A stretch of DNA of 43,108 bases from Helochares maculicollis (taxonomy: Eukaryota > Arthropoda > Insecta > Coleoptera > Hydrophilidae): NCBI GenBank assembly GCA_033557835.1, contig JAWQRO010000323.1:1-43108 (forward strand), written 5' to 3'. The notes below the pieces were generated by a model. The model was not told the origin of the DNA and made no database searches. It worked only from the letters and a program-made list of their open reading frames with translations. The stretch's first letter is position 1, and each line of letters starts with the position of its first letter. The position numbers and the translations under genes are program-made. Shown piece by piece: positions 36,411 through 43,108 of this stretch.

Positions 36411-39400
36411 TTCAATCCTTTAAAGCGCTCTTCGCAAAAACTTGGCGTACATAAGAAAAACGACTGACACAACATAACTCTGGTAAAGTGGCGTCTTGTC
36501 TATACAACAGATATTGTGACAATCGGGATGGAGACGTGAACGGCATCTCAGACGTGATTCGCGTCGAAACAGGACGTGACCACGGTCTCTGCACCGCTAC
36601 CACACCACCATGCAATCTCATATAATCACTTTTACCCGTGCACCACTGCCCATTAACAAATATTGTTCTTTCCGGTCTGGAATAAAGACGTTCCTTCTGA
36701 ACCGTTATCGTTTAATAAGTTGAAACCACCCGCTGCAACGAACTTTTTACTTCTACTATTTATGAAATTCTTTTAGGTTCCCAGTCGTTTCGTCGAAGGA
36801 GGAGTTGATTTAATTTACGTTTATTGGGCTACTTTGGTCGACTTAAAAAATTCTAGTGGCTCATAAAAGTCTATGCAATATGGAACCTGTTCTTCTTGAA
36901 TTAAACTCATAACTTGGTGATTATCCGCTGTAACTTTATTGTGCTGTGTTCCTTATTCAGGATAGTCTGATAATATGCAATTGATAGTTCATTATTTTTT
37001 TTATCTCGTAATTGTTATGAAACCAGAAAAATCAAACTATTTACTTGGATTATATAATGTTGTGTATTAGAAATTCGCATTGATTAGAGCAGTATCTTAA
37101 AATGTATTATTGGTAGTTGAAACTCATTTCTTGGAACGATGTTCTTGATGAGAATGTGTATATGCGGCACTCTCTGCTTTTCGTTAATTGCTCGTCTATC
37201 ATATATTGCTAGGGTAAACACTCCAACTACTGAACGCAAGTACTCCAGGTAATGAACATTTATAATTAAATTGAGCTAATAACTTATACCCTTAATTGGG
37301 TAGAGAACTTGGATGCTTTAAATGAGAGAAGACGTGAACGAACTTGTATTTTTCTCTATTTTTCGCCGCAAAGAACGAAATAGTCCGAGATACTGTAGAT
37401 ATGTACCTTTATTGTTTTGTCTTTTGATGTTTTAATATGAAAGCTCGTTATTTTCAAGTTTAATAGATCCCAAATTTGCGCTATCGTCTTTATATATTTT
37501 TTCTCACAAATATCTAGGTTTGTGTATTATTGTTTACTTTGTAGTGTTATCAAATATTTAAACTATAAATAAAAACAGCAATTGTAATTCATACACTTCA
37601 TTTTATTCTAAAATTTTCATATTTATCAACAAATATCATATCAGTAATGGGACATTTTACTGAACGATTATGTAAATATGCAACTGACAAGAATAATTGC
37701 AAATACCTAAGCTGCAAGTAACAATTAAATTATAAATAGTTCCATAATTTTAATATATCTATTTTATAAACCGTGGTAACGGTACAAGCACAAAATATGT
37801 TTGTAAATATAAAACGGAAAATCCTAGTCCTTATTGATTATACAATAGTTTTACCGTAATTGAGCTGTTGGCAATTACAGAAAAAATTAATATCTCAGAC
37901 GATCTCCTAAGCCGGAAAAATAATGCAATTACTGTGTTTAACGAGTATGTGTATTTATCGCTGGAGATAAAACAAAATTTTTGAATGGTAATGAAGGAAT
38001 GCATAATGAATTGCATGTGGGGTGCTTTAGTGTATGAATAAATTAAAATACAGCAATTTTATACAAGTGCTCCGTAATTTGACGTGTAAATTATTCAAAA
38101 AGTTTTAACCACTTTTTACTTGTTTTGTAAACGATTTTTTATTGAAATTCGTCACGCAATTCTCTTTCGGACAACCCTAATTGCGTTGATGAAAAATAAT
38201 GCATGGACTAAAGCGGTTGAAGTTGGGGACGCAATCGGTTTATTGGGGTTCATAATGCATGCAAGAGGAATCCTCTCTTTCTATTAAAATTTAAATTGAA
38301 CACTTCCTCATTGCTTAATTGCTATAATTTTGGTATATCTTTGCGGTTTTAAAACCTATTAAATATATAAAAAGCTTCTGCGGCAAACAAAGGCATGAAA
38401 TTTCACACTTAATACGAAATGATAGTTTAAAGAAAAAAAAATCAGTCATAAATGTAATGAAAATGGAACATAAAACTGTTTTGATATATATTTATAGAAT
38501 CTGAATCTGCGATAACTAAGTAAATTATGATAGATAACTACAAACCTAATAAACAACCAACAATGTCATGTTGGAATAGCTGGCAGAAAACGACGTAGAA
38601 TATTTGACGTGAAAAATGTCACGTAAAACACGTATGAAAAGTCACGTCCAAAAATCACTTGAAATGCAATAATTCACGTATAGCTGAGTAACATCATATA
38701 TTTGATAATAAAAAAGCACACATCTCTTCTATTGGGACAAATAAATCTCTGGCACTCATTAAATTTTTCAGGTCTTATTTTGCAGCCAAGGAAAGGACGG
38801 AATGCTACGTGAAGAGATTGTAAAAAGTAATTATGTAATTTTCGAATCCAGCCGTGTTCATTGTGCAGCAGGATTGAGCATCAGGATTAAGAATGCGGTT
38901 CATTTCTAAATGGGAACCCGCTGTATCTGCATTACGGAACAGATAAAGGCTGCTTTATCGTAATTGCTGGCTCAGTGTCCGCCAAGGGTATTTCGTAGTA
39001 ATTTCGCTACTTGCTAACGTCTTATTATTACACGGATTTACCTGAAATTTTATCATTCAGTCTACGGCAAAAAGTCTAAAAACAGGTGTTTGTGTCTCGC
39101 CTTTTGTACAGCATCTAAAATATCTTATATTAAGTTGTACGAGTATATTAAAATTAAGTAAACATCTTTCAAATTCTCATTGGTACAATAACATTGTGTT
39201 CATTAATTTCGCAATTGATCGAATCCTGTCGATTAGATAACTCGCTTCAAGATTTTACTAATTTAATTAAGAGCAAGACTGCTGTCTATCCAATCAACAT
39301 TACGACCACAGACTGTGCTAAGATTCTTGGAAAATGGTTGATGTAGGAGGTGTTAATCCACGAAAATTTGACATGCTTTTTAAGTTGGTTAAAAAAACAA

Positions 39401-42400
39401 CTGCGTGCAAGAATCTCGTGCAATAAGAGAAAACGATTTGTATAGCCATTACCTTAATGAAACTGCAAAAGAACAGTGGTCGATCTCAACTATTCCCCAA
39501 CACCATGAGGCAAAGAGCGTAAAGAGAAAACAAAAGAAAAAGGGAGCATTTCACGTACACGAAGTTTGATTAATGAGCTTAATAAAGGCTTTTACATTAA
39601 CAATCTCACGAACGACTCGTAATTCCGTTTGGTTAAAAACTCCTCCTTCTTCTTTCAAGCTCGAGAAGAATAAACGGCCTGAAAAAATTATGCCTCTAAA
39701 ATTTTTTGGAGTAACTGTTTTCAGACGCATTTGGAAGAAAAATTGCTCGACGAAATGAAAACACAACAATAAAATCGTACAAAAACTTGGGGTAACAAAC
39801 GAGCGGCGACTCAACACGACCACTCGCTGAGCTCAGAATTCCAAGCTGGTAAAATTTCGCTCAAGTGATTTACACCACTGGTGCACAATCAGAACGGACT
39901 TAAATTACCCATGTTTTGAAATATAAATGTTATGTACAATATCTTCTGGCAGCAGTTTAAATTTACGTCGCAGTTGCTAAACGCGACTCACTCTAGGCAA
40001 TTTCATTTAGGTGCCACGGGAAGGATTTTCGCAATTGCTCATATTTTGCTGGTGGAGGTTTGGAGCTGCGCGGCAATAGCTAAACCATTGTTAAGGCATT
40101 TACTGTACAAAAAAGGAGGAACAGCCGCTGAGTTGGTAGAACTGTTTTTCAGGGTGAAACTTCAAGGGCATGACCTTTCTCAAAGCTTTTTCCATTCATC
40201 AATATCAATATAGTCTTAGGTAACAAATTTCTGAAATGAAAGTTTTCCAGACGACAGCAACATCCTTGATATACGCGACACTGACAATGACGGTATAAAT
40301 ATGCTTCAGCTTGTAATGGATATTAGAGGGTTGATATATGAATTCAGGAACCTCCTACTGAGTTTAACTTTTCAATTCTGATGCGCGCGAAGCTGCTCGG
40401 CTCTTTCGATAAAACACCGTTCGGTGGATAAAACAGTTTTAAGGGAAAAACTGTGTAAAAAATACAATTCTGTTTCACAAAAATCGGGGCTATTAATATT
40501 ATAAAATTTATGTTTCAAGAATATCCCGAGAATGATTCTATTTTTTCTTCAATGCAACTTATGAAATTTGTTTGAAATTTAGGTATAGACTACGTTTACT
40601 AAAGTGGATGTAGTGCCTTTTCTAATTCATTTTAAGCAAATAGTAGTAAAATATTCGTGCAGTGAACATTAATGTGGAGTTTGGAGTTAAATTTCGGCGC
40701 ATGTCGGCAACAGATTTTAATTATTATCGATTTATCGCCCAGTTTGATTTTATTAGAAATCTTCTCTGGTCGTTGTCTCCGCGGTTTTTAATCCTCGGCT
40801 TTTTCTTTTCCAAGCCCGAGCTAGGGATCTTCCACTTCGCGTTTCGTTTTTATGCATTGTCTGGAATTTTTTCAAGTTTAACACTCGATTTATTTTAATT
40901 TGGTAAGCGCAGTTGGTTATGAAAGTCAAATCGGATTGCGGATATCTTGCAAATTAAATTCTCAAAACGTATCCAAAAAGTTTAATTTTTATACTGCTTC
41001 AAAGATAGTTATTAAAGGAGAGGTACGGTTCTCTGGATTTTATCGATTTTGTTTGCATGCGGTTAGAAAATTTGCTTAAACTTGTGATTACATTAACGCA
41101 GCCTTGCGCTTACTTCAAGGTTTTTTTGGTGCTTGGATTAAATACTCCTCTGGTCTAACAATTAAATCGATAGCGTAGTAAGAACCAGTCTGCATTTTCT
41201 CTCCGTGTATCCTGAGGAAGACAATTAATTATTTTCTATCTTAAGTTGGAATCAAGTCTTTGGAATAATAACTCACGCTTAAATCTTATCTTCGTCACAT
41301 GTCAAATACAAGAGAGCGCGACTTGAAGAAGGGCGAAATCACTCATCCGAAATGCTGATCACGCATAACTGCAAATGTAAATGGTACTGGCACTAAGTAA
41401 ATGTCTTTTTACAGTAAATATTGCTCTACCATTCATGTAGTGCTATACCAGCGATTCTCTGAAGCTATGCCAACAACCATCGATTGTTATGGATAATTTA
41501 CTGATGGATTAGAATGAATTTGCTAGGGTACGTTCGTCTTTGAAGTAAATTGAAAATGATCTGTTTTTATTTTGCCCCTTATAAAACTAAAAGCAAAAAA
41601 TGTCTAGCGCTAAGCACTCGCTTTACTGCGTTTCATATTTAATCATTTTCAATTTTAATTCAAACAGAATTTTTAATTTGGCATTAGTGCGAACTGCGGA
41701 TCTTCATTAATGAATACGATTCGGATCTCTGATTCAGTAATGTTGTGGCGCTGAATTTTTGCGCCCCGGCACGAAAATTTAACTGGAAATAATAAACTCG
41801 GTGGAATAATTTGCTGCTTTTCAATGGTAACATTTTGTTCCTAAAAATTGCGAAAGTAATATATATGCAGTATATGTAAATTTAGAACAATTGTAGCCTA
41901 AAAAACTAAATATATATTTAGCAAATATACATAGTCGAAAATACTGTGCGTTCTGGGGAACAGTAAATTATCGCACAGTTTTTCTCTTACCGCAAACCAG
42001 CAACCCCTGGTTACGTGATACTTTATTAGATAAAGTGTATGTGTGTATATTCCCAAGTCGACGATAGAAATCCCCTGTACTCAAGATAACGTCACACGTA
42101 CTTATTTATAAATGTTCATGACGAGACCCATTCTCTTAAGCGGGTCGTTATCGCCGGGGTTAACAAAGGGTAGGTCAGTGTTTTCCATTCCGAAACGCAG
42201 GATCAACGGATGCCGCCTACGGCCCGCGCAAAGAAAAACCAGGATCGATCCTTCTCGTAGACACACTTGTCATAATTTACATTTAATTGCGCAAATACTG
42301 CAATTAGCACCATTAGTTGGTACTGAACTAGAATAGCGACTGCTGGAGGCGGGAATGTCTCTTTTAAATATTGCTTCCTGCGTTACTAGCAAAACTAATG

Positions 42401-43094
42401 TCACGATTTATGATAATGAACAATCTGGTTGCTGTTGGTATTAATCTAGATTCTAAAATGGGAGGAAATGTGATAAACACAAGAGGAATGTAACTGTATC
42501 GATTTTTTAATTGATTTTTTATTCACGTTTCGTATTGGAGTAGAAAACTCATTCACTGGATTAATATCACTACTCTTACATTATTAAGTTATCAGTTATA
42601 GGTGGACTTATTTATGTAATAAGTATTCTATGATATTTGTGTCGTCATATTTTACACAAAAAATATACACGGTACATACAAACAACATAAATTTAATTTA
42701 TTTTTTCTTGAATTGTTTTGTTAATTGAGTTTGAAGAGTCTTTCATACTTTTCAATTGTACCAAAAAAATTATTTCAGTATGAAATTTGTAGATTTGAAA
42801 GCAAGTTACTCAGCTAGAGATCTAATGTATGTAGCTTTAATATCATGGCTACATGCCTGTCTTACACTGTCTTGCGTCGATTAAGCTAAAATGAGATATT
42901 ATTGCAGACAGAAATTGACGCTTAGCAGAAAAAAATCTATTAAAATCAGTCACAAAATCTATTATAAGCATCATTTGGTCACCCTGCATTATTTTCTTTC
43001 CATTAGCGTTAACTACAAGCTGTTTTTGCAAACCATTCGCCACATCTGTTGTTCCTAATTTCATTTACATATAACAAAATTACCAATATGAAAC

Positions 43095-43108
43095 TATATA
43101 TATATATA
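43095..43108. repeat. (TA)n microsatellite cut by the window end
   Basis: Seven TA dinucleotides run into the right edge, so the full length is unknown. Confidence 0.8.

Larger units (their letters stand above)
31094..43108 (+). other. Headcase intron 2, 5' part (continues beyond the window)
   Basis: The donor GTGTGT at 31094 is usable but weaker than the GTGAGT of intron 1. No further recognisable headcase exon was found up to 43108. Apart from the items listed separately, the DNA is AT-rich and gene-free: nothing is seen in 34300-35600, 36700-38700 or 40250-42100. A 12-bp palindrome GCGGCGCGCCGC lies at 31627-31638 in a small CpG-rich spot. A 12-bp palindrome AGGATCGATCCT lies at 42241-42252 within a G+C-richer stretch (42110-42340). 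Confidence 0.7.

Noticed and set aside
38838..38860. TTCGAATCC resembling a tRNA T-loop
   Set aside because: The five bases on each side are not complementary, so no T-stem forms.
38765..38909. Exon-like stretch after TTTTGCAG, open for about 40 codons to a TAA
   Set aside because: It has a plausible acceptor and protein-like composition, but no donor, no resemblance to Headcase and only modest length.

Overview
The window looks like AT-rich insect nuclear DNA carrying one recognisable gene, the 5' part of headcase (hdc; HECA in vertebrates), on the + strand. The evidence is a GT-AG split gene with very long introns, a strongly conserved Headcase N-terminus, a promoter of the insect Inr/DPE kind, and decayed mariner transposon copies. 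The sequence does not identify the species. No bacterial operon, CRISPR array, tRNA or rRNA gene is visible.

Layout. 1-2400: intergenic DNA, opening with the 3' end of a dead mariner transposase cut by the window edge, then a possible Penelope/hammerhead-like scrap and two copies of a short dispersed repeat. 2400-2920: a CpG-richer promoter segment and the 5' leader of headcase. 2921-3603: first coding exon, 227 codons plus 2 bases. 3604-30996: a 27.4-kb first intron containing a complete but inactive mariner copy (11727-12742), a ~115-bp tandem duplication, a ~260-bp tandem duplication, more dispersed repeats, a ~125-bp imperfect hairpin and scattered palindromes. 30997-31093: second coding exon, 32 codons, fitted by a matching splice phase. 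31094-43108: the start of a second long intron. It holds a candidate stop-containing cassette exon (31291-31402), a decayed-ORF-like stretch, a CpG-richer block with two identical bZIP-type sites, and an excellent candidate recursive-splicing (ratchet) site at 36404/36405.

How it works together. Transcription probably starts near 2740. Exons 1 and 2 are separated by the giant intron but join in frame (CG|A = Arg228), giving the first 260 residues of Headcase. The rest of the protein, including the region where the Drosophila hdc mRNA has its known stop-codon readthrough, must lie beyond the right edge. The introns are the likely home of splicing control and enhancers; what is said about those is inference from motifs.

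No new protein system was found. The observations most worth testing are the ratchet site and the possible poison exon in intron 2, the exactly spaced Inr/DPE promoter, and the intronic tandem duplications.
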